Shown: one piece after another, positions 1 through 7,705 of the stretch
How the letters are laid out: each line of letters opens with the position of its first letter
How positions within the stretch are numbered: position 1 is the stretch's first letter
Virus record (IMG/VR): IMGVR_UViG_3300036861_000632
Coordinates: 1-64,000 of that record
Source of the DNA: a virus
Direction: 5' to 3' (one strand)
DNA: 64,000 nucleotides
The notes under the pieces: model-generated
Seen by the model: only the letters and a program-made list of their open reading frames with translations
The model's database searches: none
What the model was told of the DNA's origin: nothing
Position numbers and translations under genes: made by a program

Positions 1-862
1 TTTGCTGCCGGCGTTGCTCGCGGTTAAAGTCGTCTGCCTTGGCCTTGGCATCGGCTTCCTGCTTGTCCCTTCCAGCAAAGACGGTTGATCCTTTCTCGGC
101 ACGAGCCTGTTCAAGCCGGGCTTTCTCGGCCGCTGCCGCTGCCGCCTGAGATTCCTCATCCGCCTTGCGTACCTTGTTCGCGGCAATGATTTTCTCGTCA
201 TAGCGGCGCATCTGGCCTGCGGCCACTTCGAGATTCTTGGATTCCTGCTCCGCCGTGATCTTGTTCTTGTGCGACTCGCTTTCAGTCAGTCCCTTGATCT
301 GGTTGGAGCGAAACTTGTAATAGTTGGCCCAAGCGTCCAGACGCTTTGCCGGGTCAGATCCGGCCAACTTCAAGTCGGCCGCCAGCAGCTTCTCGGATTC
401 CCGCATCTGTTCGTTGATGGCATTCTTGAGCGCCTTGCGTCCGACAATCTGGGATCGGATGTCGCCTTCGCCTTTCGGTCTGGTTTCAACTTCCCCTGGC
501 GCGACCTCAACCTGCCTTGAAGTTTCAAGGCCAGCCTTCTTGTTGATGAGGACGACACGCTCGGCCTCAATCGTTGGTGCCGCCGACGTGGCGGCCGAAG
601 ACGTGGCCGCTGTCTCGACCGGCGTGCGCCCCGGCTTGGCGGTTGGAACGGGGACCGATCCAAGCTCGCGCCCCTTGGACAACAGCCGGTCGTAATTTCC
701 TTGAGCCTGCCGCAGAAGATCATTGATCGTCCGCAGCCGGTTGATGGCATACGCCAGCCCGTTGTTCTCGCCCTGCAACGGCGCGAGCGGCGCATCGACG
801 AGCAGATTTACGCGCTCGACGTGCGGCGTGCTGCCACCGGACTCTGGAGTTCCTTCAGGCAT
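1..862 (-). CDS. Tape measure-like protein, partial (continues past left edge)
   Basis: An open frame of 287 codons runs from the ATG at 862 to the window edge with no stop, so only the N-terminal part is seen. The first ~75 residues are ordinary. Residues ~75-100 are a Thr/Ala/Pro-rich linker, and the rest is charged and Ala/Gln-rich, typical of long coiled coil. Its ATG overlaps the stop of the preceding chaperone extension (TAATG). A long helical gene directly after a frameshifted tail chaperone pair is the standard position of the tape measure, which sets tail length. The call is by position and composition; no family motif was recognised. Confidence 0.72.
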   Translation of the reverse strand, partial: MPEGTPESGGSTPHVERVNLLVDAPLAPLQGENNGLAYAINRLRTINDLLRQAQGNYDRLLSKGRELGSVPVPTAKPGRTPVETAATSSAATSAAPTIEAERVVLINKKAGLETSRQVEVAPGEVETRPKGEGDIRSQIVGRKALKNAINEQMRESEKLLAADLKLAGSDPAKRLDAWANYYKFRSNQIKGLTESESHKNKITAEQESKNLEVAAGQMRRYDEKIIAANKVRKADEESQAAAAAAEKARLEQARAEKGSTVFAGRDKQEADAKAKADDFNREQRRQQ

Positions 863-1134
863 TACAAATTCCGTCTCCGCATTTCCTCATACCGGGCTTC
901 GTTTTCTTCGCCCTTGATTGAACCGCTCATTTTCTCAGTGATGTATGCCTCGCGCTTGTTGTGATACAGGAAATGCGCGATGCACTTCGCTTTGTTCACC
1001 AGACTCTCCGCCTGCCACTCGCCCATCTTGTATCCCCGGAACCGCGCCGCCTCGTCTTCCATGTAACCATCCGGCGGACTGCCCAGCGGCGAGGATTTCG
1101 ACTTCCAGCTTCGGAGCTTCGGCTCCCCCCGCAA
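862..1134 (-). CDS. Tail assembly chaperone, -1 frameshift extension (lambda T-like)
   Basis: Ninety codons from a TTG at 1134, but the frame is open further upstream to the slippery site at 1149-1155. It is exactly the -1 frame of the preceding chaperone gene. It has no ATG near its start and no ribosome binding site. It is therefore most likely made only as the C-terminal part of a longer chaperone form, as lambda G-T is. The product is charged and ends in an Arg/Glu-rich helix. An independent short protein from TTG is the alternative. Confidence 0.7.
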   Translation of the reverse strand: MRGEPKLRSWKSKSSPLGSPPDGYMEDEAARFRGYKMGEWQAESLVNKAKCIAHFLYHNKREAYITEKMSGSIKGEENEARYEEMRRRNL

Positions 1135-1155
1135 AAGCTGGGTCAGGTAAAATTT
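1113..1155 (-). promoter_or_regulatory. Candidate programmed -1 frameshift site with downstream hairpin
   Basis: On the minus strand the heptamer A AAT TTT (1155-1149) lies in the correct X XXY YYZ phase, two codons before the chaperone stop (1145-1143). About 22 nt further on, GGAGC-CGAA-GCTCC (1126-1113) can form a 5-bp hairpin. Slipping back one base joins the chaperone to the open frame ending at 862. The spacing to the hairpin is longer than usual, so the heptamer is the stronger evidence. Confidence 0.7.
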
Positions 1156-1613
1156 ACCAGTTCAGCAATCGTGACACCTCCTTGCCGGATGGCGTTGTAA
1201 AGGATGTTGAGAATCTGGTCGTTCAACTTCGACTGGATGAACGCCACGATCTCCTCGCGCTTTTCCAACCCCGGCTTCTCCGCGCCGAACACGGGCACGC
1301 ACCAGTAGAGCGCGAGCGCCCGCGCGATGATGGCCGCTTGATTCTTTTTCTGGATGAACTCCAGATTGGTAACGTCGGGCCGGTCGTCCTCCATCTGTTT
1401 GCCGCGGATCATCGGCGGCACGATCAGGTCAAGAATCTCCGCGAGCTTTGCGTCCTGTGCCGGAGTGAGTCGCCGCGCTTCCATCTGGAACTTCTTGCCG
1501 TCGTAATCGAATTCGATTTTGAGGTTGCGCTCGCATTCCTTTTGAAGCTGTTCGAGTGACGTGACGACGGTGAGCTTGGGGGGTGCGGCGGGCGGTTTGA
1601 CTGCTTTCGGCAT
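1143..1613 (-). CDS. Tail assembly chaperone (lambda G-like)
   Basis: A 156-aa protein directly upstream of the tape measure gene. Small acidic/helical proteins here bind the tape measure and recruit tail tube subunits. The sequence starts with a Pro/Ala/Lys-rich stretch, then a compact alpha/beta part (F-D-Y-D-G-K-K-F near residues 36-42). It ends ...ELVNFT just after a slippery heptamer that would extend it by about 97 residues in the -1 frame. ATG at 1613 is preceded by a TATAAT-like box at 1631-1636. The call rests on gene order plus the frameshift signal rather than on sequence identity. Confidence 0.72.
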   Translation of the reverse strand: MPKAVKPPAAPPKLTVVTSLEQLQKECERNLKIEFDYDGKKFQMEARRLTPAQDAKLAEILDLIVPPMIRGKQMEDDRPDVTNLEFIQKKNQAAIIARALALYWCVPVFGAEKPGLEKREEIVAFIQSKLNDQILNILYNAIRQGGVTIAELVNFT

Positions 1614-1630
1614 GGGCCGTGTTTATCAGC

Positions 1631-1671
1631 ATTATAGTAGGGCGTCAACCATTGCCCACTACAGGTAGTGG
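1631..1671 (-). promoter_or_regulatory. Palindrome and TATAAT-like box before tail chaperone
   Basis: In the 59-bp gap after the stop of the preceding gene, CCACTAC-AG-GTAGTGG (1656-1671) is a perfect 7-bp inverted repeat with a 2-nt centre. A TATAAT hexamer lies at 1636-1631 on the minus strand, 17 nt before the chaperone ATG. No good -35 sits at 16-18 nt. The palindrome has no U-tract, so it reads better as an operator or processing site than as a terminator. Confidence 0.35.
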
Positions 1672-1672
1672 C

Positions 1673-2293
1673 CTACGCGCCAACCAGCACATGCCCTGAG
1701 CCAACGACCTCCGAACCGGAGCCGACAACGATCTGCTCCGTGACCGGGAAATGGAGTTGCATCCGGCAGGACAGGCCGCGCGTCGGGTAATCGCCGCTGG
1801 TAATCCAGCGCGGGGGCCGCGGGCGGATGGCCAGTACCCCGGCGCGGTTCAATGGCATGAGCTTCGGCTTGTTGAGCAGCAGGGAGTAGAGCAGATCGGA
1901 GCCAAGCCGGCAGAGTGATTTTGAGTTCTGCCCGTCATCGCGCTTGGCCTTGACCACGGCCCGGATGATGAACTCCATCCGCAACCAGTTGCGCAGATGC
2001 CGGTGTGATTTGTCAGGCTCGGAGTCTTCCCATACCGGACGGGTCATGTCGTTGTTGGGCAGGACGACGCTGATGCCCAATCCCTCAAGGCCCGTCTTCG
2101 ATTCCATCTCCTGAAACGCGAGTGTGGCGGCGGGGAACCTCACGTCCACGTCTTCCTGCAATTCGTGTGACGAATCGCTGAACCAACCGGCGAGGAATTC
2201 CTGCCAGAGTTTCATCAACGATTCCTCGTAGCCGATGCCGCTCAAACTGAGCGTCGGCAGGATGGCGTTGGATTCAGGGGTCCACATGGTCAT
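1673..2293 (-). CDS. Putative tail completion/terminator protein
   Basis: 206 aa, no recognised motif. It lies between a head-tail region protein and the tail chaperones, the usual place of the tail terminator or completion protein that caps the tail tube. The middle part contains alternating beta-rich and aromatic segments (LPNNDMTRPVWED, then a basic helix). The last ~20 residues are Gly/Val/Ser repeats. It overlaps the previous gene by 4 bp (ATGA at 2293-2290). Function is inferred from position only. Confidence 0.55.
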   Translation of the reverse strand: MTMWTPESNAILPTLSLSGIGYEESLMKLWQEFLAGWFSDSSHELQEDVDVRFPAATLAFQEMESKTGLEGLGISVVLPNNDMTRPVWEDSEPDKSHRHLRNWLRMEFIIRAVVKAKRDDGQNSKSLCRLGSDLLYSLLLNKPKLMPLNRAGVLAIRPRPPRWITSGDYPTRGLSCRMQLHFPVTEQIVVGSGSEVVGSGHVLVGA

Positions 2294-2919
2294 TCCTTGA
2301 AAGCCTGTCTGATCTGGTAGCCGATGGCTTGCGGCATCATTTCGCGGGTGAAGTTCACCCAGGCATAAAGCACCGCCCGGAGCATACGGTCAACCTTGGC
2401 GACGGGCATGTTGACGATGCCGGCGATGTGGGCGAGGCCCGTCGGGTCGAGTGCGCCTCTGCCGGCTTCATCCGTGCGGAACCACAGTTTCGGATCGGCG
2501 GTGAAAGCGGCGATGACGCGAGAAGTGAGCATCTCATAGCCAGAGGTCGCATCGCCTTCGAGCAACTTCTTGTCCTTCGGTTTCAATTCCTTGAAGTTGC
2601 GCACCCAATTCTCCACGGCATCACGATCAATCCGGCGCGCGACCTCTCCCGGTTCAAGATCGAAATGCTCGATGGACGTGCCGCCCATTCCGAACTCCAT
2701 CCCGCCCGCCGTCCGGTTGCCGGTCATGGTCGAGAGGATGCCCGGAATGGCCGCGCGTTCCTCATCCGTATCAGCAATGGATTGCATCGTTAGTTCCGCG
2801 AGGAATCGCAACTGCTCCCGGTAGCGGTCGGGATTTGTGGCGATCTTCACCTTGGCTGGAATCTTCGCCTGCGCCTTTTGCAGCCGACCCATCACGCCGA
2901 TGACGTTGCTGCTAATCAT
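2290..2919 (-). CDS. Putative head-tail joining / minor tail protein
   Basis: 209 aa. I place the start at the ATG at 2919, which overlaps the stop of the upstream gene as ATGA; the frame stays open further upstream but would bury that gene. The N-terminal 40 residues are basic ('KIPAKVKIATNPDRYREQL'), followed by a mixed region and a C-terminal aromatic helix. Its position between head and tail genes suggests an HK97 gp10-type connector role, but no diagnostic motif was seen. Confidence 0.6.
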   Translation of the reverse strand: MISSNVIGVMGRLQKAQAKIPAKVKIATNPDRYREQLRFLAELTMQSIADTDEERAAIPGILSTMTGNRTAGGMEFGMGGTSIEHFDLEPGEVARRIDRDAVENWVRNFKELKPKDKKLLEGDATSGYEMLTSRVIAAFTADPKLWFRTDEAGRGALDPTGLAHIAGIVNMPVAKVDRMLRAVLYAWVNFTREMMPQAIGYQIRQAFKE

Positions 2920-3479
2920 GGCGAGGGCAAACCGGGGAAGCGCCGAATCAGAATCGACCGCGCGAACTTCGTCTGGCCGAAGATCGAATCCCAGGCCCGC
3001 GCCAATTGCTCGCCGATCTTCGCCTGAACCCATTTGCGGCCGTCGATGACAAAGGCCAGTTGCTCCAGGTCTTCAAGCTCAACCGCTGACGCCGTGGCCG
3101 CCGTGTCGCCGTCCTCAAGCTCGCGATTCACCTCGTTGAACTCAAACTGGCCAAGCACATCGCCAACCTCAAGGTCGGTGTCTCCAACCGCCCTCACGCG
3201 CACGAGGCCGGAGAGGAAATCGAGGATCGCATCGCCCACCTGAATCTCGGCGTACATTCGGGCTTCCGTCCTCGTGGGTTGGGCGGAATGGAACAGTGCC
3301 TTGACGGAGCACGATTTCTGGACGGGTTCGCTGTCGTCGGTCGAAGGCGAGGCGCCCGTGGTTGGATCAACGTCCGGTTTGCCGTCCGGCCATTCGATCC
3401 ATTGCAACGTGATGGGCGTTGGCGCTCCAACCTGAATTGCGAGCGCGTGGGATTCACGGCTGATGGATGCGAGGTTCAT
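2916..3479 (-). CDS. Virion structural protein, head-tail region
   Basis: 187 aa, ATG at 3479. The first ~60 residues are Pro/Thr/Asp-rich ('DPTTGASPSTDDSEP'), the middle is acidic beta-type, and the C-terminus is basic. No family recognised. It is translationally coupled to the next gene (ATGA, 2919-2916). Its own start lies within the readthrough of a 32-bp duplicated scrap of the response-regulator gene (3485-3516), so its present 5' neighbourhood is the product of a rearrangement. Confidence 0.6.
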   Translation of the reverse strand: MNLASISRESHALAIQVGAPTPITLQWIEWPDGKPDVDPTTGASPSTDDSEPVQKSCSVKALFHSAQPTRTEARMYAEIQVGDAILDFLSGLVRVRAVGDTDLEVGDVLGQFEFNEVNRELEDGDTAATASAVELEDLEQLAFVIDGRKWVQAKIGEQLARAWDSIFGQTKFARSILIRRFPGLPSP

Positions 3480-3484
3480 TCCAC

Positions 3485-3516
3485 TTGTCTTCGATGAGCA
3501 GGAGGATCAACATGGC
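3485..3516 (-). repeat. Duplicated 5' scrap of the response-regulator gene
   Basis: These 32 bases match 26883-26914, the first ten codons of the response-regulator gene, at 30 of 32 positions. Read leftwards from the ATG at 3513 they encode MLILLLIEDK, against MLILLLIEDN in the intact gene. After that the frame runs WNEPRIHQP and stops inside the next gene. Similarity ends at GCC upstream of the ATG. This looks like the remains of a second copy deleted after its tenth codon, or of an ectopic recombination. Confidence 0.8.
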
Positions 3517-3623
3517 TTCAATCGGTCAGCCACAAATTGCAACAGCCGCAGGCAGCCGGCGATGAACGCGATGAAGATAAGGCTGACCATAAGCGACGTC
3601 ACGATTTGTTGTCTGGTGGGCAT
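3507..3623 (-). CDS. Very small membrane protein
   Basis: 38 aa with one hydrophobic helix covering about residues 7-27 (IVTSLMVSLIFIAFIAGCL). The ATG at 3623 lies 25 bp inside the end of the preceding gene. Its stop overlaps the ATG of the response-regulator scrap. Its size and single helix would fit a small holin, a spanin component or a virion membrane peptide. Nothing decides between these, but the frame, the helix and tight packing support a real gene. Confidence 0.5.
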   Translation of the reverse strand: MPTRQQIVTSLMVSLIFIAFIAGCLRLLQFVADRLKPC

Positions 3624-3871
3624 GATTTGAACGTGATGTTGAAAGTGCGACCGCATTGCGGGCATTGATGTTCGCCGCGCACGCGGAAGATCAAACGGTT
3701 GAACGCGGCGCGATCTTTGGCCGCGCAGACTGGACACAGCGGATTCAGCATGGTGCTGGGATTTGAACAAGGCTCGTCCATAAAGGGCGCGAGCACGGCC
3801 CCCAAGGCACACGCCGCGAGACAGACGAGCGCGAGCAAGACGAGGCCGGCATGGAGGCAGAATCGTTTCAT
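3599..3871 (-). CDS. Membrane-anchored zinc-ribbon protein
   Basis: 90 aa. Residues ~7-30 are a hydrophobic segment (HAGLVLLALVCLAACALGAV) with a possible lipobox-like LAAC. The rest carries two cysteine pairs, CPVC and CPQCG, typical of a zinc ribbon, and ends in a short basic tail with another Cys. The soluble part could face either side of the membrane. It sits among structural genes beside a signal-peptide LamG protein, so it may belong to the same exported group. No named family recognised. Confidence 0.6.
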   Translation of the reverse strand: MKRFCLHAGLVLLALVCLAACALGAVLAPFMDEPCSNPSTMLNPLCPVCAAKDRAAFNRLIFRVRGEHQCPQCGRTFNITFKSCPPDNKS

Positions 3872-3914
3872 ATTTGGGCATCAACCAGCCACCTTCCGAA
3901 CGCGGTGATGGTTT

Positions 3915-4643
3915 TCACCTTATACCTCTCTGGTTACTCAGAAGCCGGATTTGTTCGCTGTTCAGAGCGTTGTTGTAAATGCGAAGGTCGTCAATGATTC
4001 CCATGAAATGACGGTCTTGGGTTTGAACCCTTTCATCGCCGAGACACACCTTGTTATTGTTGGTATTGACAGCCAAGACGATGGCCTTGTTGGTGCTTGA
4101 GATACCGTTGGTGTAAAGGTAAGCCACTCCGGCATTGTAAATGAAAGCCAGATGAACCCAAGTGTTTGATGGAAGCACCAGAGAATCAACTTCATCATAC
4201 GTGCCACCCGTGTTCATTGCAAAAACAGCCTTGAGAGTTGAACCGTTTCCATCAACCCTGGCCGCCCACCCTTTTTTCCCCCCCGCATTGTCTTCGTTCC
4301 CCAAAATGCCCATCGGGTGATTGAGTGGAGACGTGGGATAAACCCAGACCGCCACACTGAAATTGGTCGAGAAGTTAAAGGCGTTTCCATTCGTCATCAA
4401 ACCGCCCTGATTGGTCCCGTTGAATTGCAGCGCCGATGCAATTTTGCCCGTTTTCCAGGTGGGGGAGTTTGTCAGATTTGCAACGTTCGTTCCTGCATAA
4501 TCTCCAGCCACCGCCCCGCTCCCCTCATTCAGTGTCCACCAGTTGATGAGGTTCGTTCCGTCAACGCGCGCGTCCATGAATCCCATCGGCGCCGCGAAGG
4601 CCGCAAGGCAGCTCAAGATCAAAATGGAAAGGGTGCGCGTCAT
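3915..4643 (-). CDS. Exported LamG/concanavalin-like lectin protein
   Basis: 242 aa. Residues 1-18 are a clean signal peptide (basic MTRT, then ILILSCLAAFAA). The rest follows the LamG/laminin-G-like pattern: 'WWTLNEGSG', 'ALQFNGTN', 'FSVAVWVYP', 'NTWVHLAFIYN', 'LYTNG', 'GIIDDLRIYNNAL'. Such jelly-roll domains bind glycans or form surface adhesins. It is Asn/Thr-rich like many Verrucomicrobiota exported proteins. It is coupled by ATGA to another signal-peptide protein. Its place inside the tail gene cluster suggests a virion-associated or secreted carbohydrate binder acquired from a host. Confidence 0.8.
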   Translation of the reverse strand: MTRTLSILILSCLAAFAAPMGFMDARVDGTNLINWWTLNEGSGAVAGDYAGTNVANLTNSPTWKTGKIASALQFNGTNQGGLMTNGNAFNFSTNFSVAVWVYPTSPLNHPMGILGNEDNAGGKKGWAARVDGNGSTLKAVFAMNTGGTYDEVDSLVLPSNTWVHLAFIYNAGVAYLYTNGISSTNKAIVLAVNTNNNKVCLGDERVQTQDRHFMGIIDDLRIYNNALNSEQIRLLSNQRGIR

Positions 4644-5548
4644 TGGAAATTGAGGACTTCGACCACGGCAACGTTGGTGTTTCCGCGCGGGTCGGCTTTG
4701 AGCGAGAGCACGCTCCAGGCGTTCGCGTTGGTCGTGATGGTGAGTTGCTGCAAGCTGGCAAACTTCCAGAAGTTCGTGTTGTAGGTGACTGACCGTGTGC
4801 CCGTCGTGTCCTGAACGATGTCCAGCATCGCATCCCAGCCCGCCGGCACGTTCGTCGGCTGCACGAGGAAGACGTTGTTCGTGGCGAGAATATAGAACCG
4901 GTTGCCTGTTGCTCCGTTCACCAGATAGTTCGTCGCGCTGGTCGGCGCGAGCGTGGTTTGCAAGAAGTTTACGATCACCGCATTGGTCTGTGCAACCTTG
5001 GCGTCCGCGTTGTTGCTGATCGTCACCGAGTTCGCAATCATGGTCGTCAGCGCCGATACGTTCGTGTTGAACATGTCCAGCCTGACGGCGTGATCGTTGC
5101 TCGATGCGACCGGAGCCGAAAGGAAACCGGAGATCGTCAGGTTCGTTCCCGTGCCGTTGCTCTTGGGAATCTTCCCATCGGCATTGTTGCTGGTTGTTAC
5201 TCCGTTCGCGATGGCCGTCGTGAGCGCCGCCGCGTTCGTGCCAAGCTGATCCATCCGCGCCGCGTGGTCGTTGCTGCTGCCAGCGGGGATGGAATTGAAT
5301 CCAGACACCGTGAGGTTGACCGCCGTAGCATTAGTCGTGTTGAGCTTGAAGCTCGTAGCCGTGGCGAGATCGTTGCTGCCCGCCAGCGTCGTGTAATTGT
5401 TCGTCGCCACTGCACTACCACCAGCGGAAATCTTCACGTCCAGCGCATTGCTGACGCCGTTCACGTAGTCACGAGTTGCGACCACCTTTGAGTCAGCGGC
5501 GAATCCGCGCAGAGCGAGAACCAAGAACAAGATGAGGAATGTTTTCAT
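4640..5548 (-). CDS. Exported repeat protein with signal peptide, tail-fibre neighbour
   Basis: 302 aa from the ATG at 5548, two bases after the upstream stop. Residues 1-18 form a signal peptide (MKTFLILFLVLALRGFAA). The body is Asn/Thr/Ala-rich. It contains two ~55-residue repeats, each with a SGF...SSNDHA.R.D...TN..ALTT.IAN.VT.SNNAD pattern, roughly at residues 75-130 and 132-190. Such repeats resemble beta-helical fibre shafts. The C-terminal ~90 residues look globular ('GNRFYILATNNVFLVQPTNV'). It may form a surface fibre together with the next gene's LamG product, but an exported phage fibre would be unusual. Confidence 0.65.
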   Translation of the reverse strand: MKTFLILFLVLALRGFAADSKVVATRDYVNGVSNALDVKISAGGSAVATNNYTTLAGSNDLATATSFKLNTTNATAVNLTVSGFNSIPAGSSNDHAARMDQLGTNAAALTTAIANGVTTSNNADGKIPKSNGTGTNLTISGFLSAPVASSNDHAVRLDMFNTNVSALTTMIANSVTISNNADAKVAQTNAVIVNFLQTTLAPTSATNYLVNGATGNRFYILATNNVFLVQPTNVPAGWDAMLDIVQDTTGTRSVTYNTNFWKFASLQQLTITTNANAWSVLSLKADPRGNTNVAVVEVLNFQ

Positions 5549-5550
5549 AA

Positions 5551-6807
5551 TCAGGAAGCGGGAATGATGTTCACCCAGCCGGTGTTTGCGATGGTGCCGG
5601 AGCAATTCATCCACACATCGCCGGTAACGGTGTCGCGATACGTCACACCGTCCGCGCGAGTAACGACGCCTTCCGGGGAGCCGGTGCCGCTGGCCGGCAG
5701 ATAGGGCGCGATGGCGTCCGCAACCGCAGCCGCAGCACCAGCTACTTCCGCGCCGATGTCCGCCGCGGCGAGCGCGGTGCCGTTCAAGAAGTAGCCCAAA
5801 GCATCAATCCCGTTATCGCTCATTTGAACCGCTGTGGTATCATTACCTGGATTAAAACTGAGCGTGTTAGCTTGCGACACCAGTTGCCACAATCTGCCCC
5901 CGGCAGTGGCCCGATTGTCCAGCGATAGAACCGCCAGCACGCCATCCGGCGGAACGACGCTGAGTTCCTTCAGATTCGTCAGCGTCTTCCCGTTTCCGTT
6001 TACATCGAATGACCATGTTTGCACGCTGTCCGCCAGCAGCTTCTCGGTCGGGTAGTGCGTGTCGTCCGGCGTGCCTTGGAAGGCCGTGACGCGGTTGGCC
6101 ACATCCTCCGGCGTGAAGCCAAGTGCGGCCTGCTTCGAGTCGGCGTAAGTCTTGACCGCCTTTTGTGTGGCGATGAGCGTGTCACTGTTCGCCGCCAGCG
6201 TCCCGTCGGTGTCAATGTTCTTGCTCGCGGCCGTACCGGCATCGCTGATCGTCGAGAGCGCCTGCGTGCCGGTATGATTCGCGCGCTGAATGGCTGAAGC
6301 CAGCACGGCAGCATCCGCCGCGGCTTGCGCCGTGCTCACCGGCTTGCCCACGTCCGTCGTGTTGTCGCAATTACCCAGTCCCACGTCGGATTTGGTCAAT
6401 GAGAGGTCGGTCTTGAGTTGCGCCGGTGTCCGGTTCGTCCACGCGCCCGCCTTGCGCTGGATCACGTCGTCATTGGATGCTGACAGGGCGGCAATCGCCG
6501 TCAGGTCGGCGTCCACCGGCTGACTCGCCGCCTGCGCCGATGCCGCCGCGCCGGCTGCATCGAAGGCCGAAGTGTTCGCGGTAGCCGCCGTCCCCAATCC
6601 AAGATTCGTCCTCGCCGTGGCGATGTTGTCCAGATCGCTGAGATTATTGGCCGCCAGCAAATCGCCTGAGCCGCCTCCGCCACCAGCAGGAAGATTCTCG
6701 GCAAGGATGTGAGACAGCGTGCCGTTGGCTTTCTCGACCAGCAACACGTCGTCATCCGCCAGCGAGGTGACAGCAGGCGTGAATTGGCTTGGCTTTTTGA
6801 CGTTCAA
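5551..6807 (-). CDS. Tail fibre / receptor-binding protein
   Basis: 418 aa. The N-terminal part has the common fibre head phrase 'LADDDVLLVEKANGTLSHI', a Gly linker, then 'NNLSDLDNIATARTNLGLGTAA', a hallmark of phage tail fibre shafts. 'LTKSDVGLGNCDNTTD..KPVST' follows, with 'ATQKAVKTYADSK', also typical. The C-terminus ('VTRADGVTYRDTVTGDVWMN..GT..NTGW') resembles tip domains. It overlaps the upstream gene by ATGA at 6807. It acts outside the cell as part of the adsorption apparatus. Confidence 0.85.
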   Translation of the reverse strand: MNVKKPSQFTPAVTSLADDDVLLVEKANGTLSHILAENLPAGGGGGSGDLLAANNLSDLDNIATARTNLGLGTAATANTSAFDAAGAAASAQAASQPVDADLTAIAALSASNDDVIQRKAGAWTNRTPAQLKTDLSLTKSDVGLGNCDNTTDVGKPVSTAQAAADAAVLASAIQRANHTGTQALSTISDAGTAASKNIDTDGTLAANSDTLIATQKAVKTYADSKQAALGFTPEDVANRVTAFQGTPDDTHYPTEKLLADSVQTWSFDVNGNGKTLTNLKELSVVPPDGVLAVLSLDNRATAGGRLWQLVSQANTLSFNPGNDTTAVQMSDNGIDALGYFLNGTALAAADIGAEVAGAAAAVADAIAPYLPASGTGSPEGVVTRADGVTYRDTVTGDVWMNCSGTIANTGWVNIIPAS

Positions 6808-7253
6808 GCGAGCGTAGCCTCCTGTATCTCGACCGCCACGAGTCCAGCTTGGCTTATGGAAATCTTGTCGAAGAAAATGAACTGGTCAGTGCCGGCGGGA
6901 ATCGCATCATCTTCAACGGCGGTAGAGACGGCGAAAATGCCATCCTGCGACAGTGCCGCCAGCAATTCGGCCACCCCGCCTTCTTCGCGCATGAATTCCA
7001 ATCGCGGTTGCGGTGCCCAAAATTCGCTCAACTGCTCAACCACGAGCACACCATCTGCATCCACCGACGCGGCCAGTTCGCCGCCGATGACGAAATTGCC
7101 ACCCATGAACGTCACGTCCAACTCCGCGGCAAAGGCCGTGGCGGTGAAGACGTGCGTATCCCGGTCGTAATCGAACACGCGCCGCCGCCCCGTCGAATCC
7201 ACGTAGTCAACGTAGAAGGTCGCCGGCAACGGTGCTGGCTTGATGCAGGTCAT
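6804..7253 (-). CDS. Virion structural protein, unknown
   Basis: 149 aa, beta-rich and acidic, with 'FYVDYVDSTGRRRVFDYD' near the start. No family recognised. It is coupled on both sides by 4-bp overlaps (7253-7250 and 6807-6804), placing it firmly in the morphogenesis operon just before the tail fibre gene. A fibre-associated or baseplate role is possible, but nothing in the sequence proves it. Confidence 0.55.
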   Translation of the reverse strand: MTCIKPAPLPATFYVDYVDSTGRRRVFDYDRDTHVFTATAFAAELDVTFMGGNFVIGGELAASVDADGVLVVEQLSEFWAPQPRLEFMREEGGVAELLAALSQDGIFAVSTAVEDDAIPAGTDQFIFFDKISISQAGLVAVEIQEATLA

Positions 7254-7705
7254 TCGGGTTCCCCCCAGCCGGAGTCTTCCACCATATACTGCGCCTCGAA
7301 CGCCCGGTCGCCCAGGAACTCCATCATATCCCGGCTGTTCAGATTCAGGCTGTCATGCGTGACGCCGTGGTAGGTCCGGCGAACCCAGCGACGCGGATCG
7401 GCTTCCTCGCGGAACGTAATGACCATCGTGTAAAGCTGGTTGCGCTGGGGCACGAACGTCAGCGCCGCGCCCGTGGGCGTCTCCGGGTGCTCCACCATCC
7501 AGACCGAGCCGAGTTCGATGATGTGCGTCTCGCCGACGTGATGCGGGATGGGATAACGCGCGCCCGACGGCCGGCTCATGCGCTTCTCCAAAGCCGTTGA
7601 CATGCGGATCGTCTCGGCACAGTGATTGTGCCAGACCTCGATCTCGCCCGCGAACAGGCAGATTGTGCCTTCCTCAACGACATGGACAGTTTCAATGGTC
7701 ATCAC
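7250..7705 (-). CDS. Virion morphogenesis protein, unknown
   Basis: 151 aa. It starts 'MMTIETVHVVEEGTICLFAG' and ends with an aromatic helix. The middle has the phrase 'IPHHVGETHIIELGSVWMVE', followed by a beta-rich stretch. No known motif. ATGA overlaps on both sides tie it to the neighbouring structural genes. A role in joining head and tail is plausible from position. Confidence 0.5.
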   Translation of the reverse strand: MMTIETVHVVEEGTICLFAGEIEVWHNHCAETIRMSTALEKRMSRPSGARYPIPHHVGETHIIELGSVWMVEHPETPTGAALTFVPQRNQLYTMVITFREEADPRRWVRRTYHGVTHDSLNLNSRDMMEFLGDRAFEAQYMVEDSGWGEPE

